Source: Runella limosa DSM 17973 (GTDB lineage Bacteria > Bacteroidota > Bacteroidia > Cytophagales > Spirosomataceae). From it: a stretch of 59,913 nucleotides of DNA. A program made the translations under genes and the position numbers. The first letter of the stretch is position 1, and each line of letters starts with the position of its first letter. The notes under the pieces were generated by a model. It had not been told where the DNA came from and did no database searches. It was given only the letters and a program-made list of their open reading frames with translations. Of the stretch, positions 59,791 through 59,913 are shown one piece after another. The stretch lies in NCBI RefSeq assembly GCF_000482465.1, contig NZ_AXVJ01000065.1, positions 1 through 59,913 of the forward strand. The letters are read 5' to 3'.

Positions 59791-59913
59791 TTATGCAGCT
59801 AATAGAAATGTACTCTTTCCCTTTTTCCTTCTCTTTGCAACCTTAACGGCATTGGCAGTGTGAATTCCGAAAAATAGCCAAACTTCTTCAGTCTGAGGAT
59901 TTTTAGCTTTTAT
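59791..59913 (-). CDS. C-terminal fragment of a minus-strand gene, possibly a transposase (cut by window edge)
   Basis: The frame is open from the window edge to a TAA at 59791-59793, giving 40 residues. It contains NPQTEEVWLFFGIHTANAVKVAK followed by a basic RRKKGK run and LLAA. The WLFFGIH..NA pattern with a basic tail recalls the end of some DDE transposases, but this is too short to be sure, and another protein is possible. Confidence 0.35.
   Translation of the reverse strand: MKAKNPQTEEVWLFFGIHTANAVKVAKRRKKGKSTFLLAA

Overview
The window looks like a chromosomal segment of a Bacteroidota bacterium, most likely a Cytophagales member related to Runella/Spirosoma. The evidence is a GldG gliding protein, a GLPGLI-family protein, an OMP_b-brl_3-type outer-membrane barrel, a short Bacteroidota-type DUF6326 protein, repeated TAnnTTTG promoter elements (the Bacteroidota -7 consensus) and few Shine-Dalgarno sequences. 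The genus is inference only. Both ends of the window carry fragments that look like transposase C-termini.

Region 1 (about 0.7-26.9 kb, all minus strand) is one long surface-polysaccharide locus. Read 5' to 3' it runs: Wza-like SLBB export protein, Wzz-like GNVR protein, Wzm/Wzt ABC exporter, VioA-like aminotransferase, a large GT-C-like membrane protein, WbqC, a left-handed beta-helix acetyltransferase, a GT2, two GT4, two paralogous GT8-like transferases, two GT4-like transferases, an SGNH hydrolase, an OafA-type acyltransferase, a second GT2, a Wzy/ligase-like membrane protein, another large membrane protein, a second SGNH protein and a final GT4. An amino sugar is probably made and acylated, assembled by about nine transferases, decorated, and exported by the ABC pathway. 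No initiating phosphoglycosyltransferase, Wzx flippase or nucleotide-sugar pathway genes are present. Near-identical covarying hairpins follow three of these genes.

Region 2 (27-42 kb) holds housekeeping genes: parE, solitary gldG, a class-V aminotransferase, nth divergent from a DPP IV-type peptidase, a 58-residue membrane protein, a YigZ/IMPACT protein, an M16 peptidase, a DUF1801 protein, a GT2 and a DUF819 membrane protein. Several ends carry clear hairpins and many starts carry TAnnTTTG boxes.

Region 3 (42-50 kb) begins with a repeat-rich intergenic stretch. It continues with a TolC / MacA-like adaptor / FtsX-type permease / LolD-type ATPase operon, a DUF985 cupin, two tandem Crp/Fnr paralogues, a DUF6326 membrane protein and a class-IV aminotransferase.

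Region 4 (50-59.9 kb) is the most distinctive part. A TonB-receptor-like barrel protein and a GLPGLI protein are each preceded by a three-copy tandem array (148-bp and 110-bp units) built from the same covarying 16-nt hairpin. They are followed by a histidine kinase with an unusually large extracytoplasmic region and its response regulator, giving a candidate surface-sensing system. The window closes with a eukaryote-type (GT3) glycogen synthase that has no ATG start, followed by two strong hairpin terminators.
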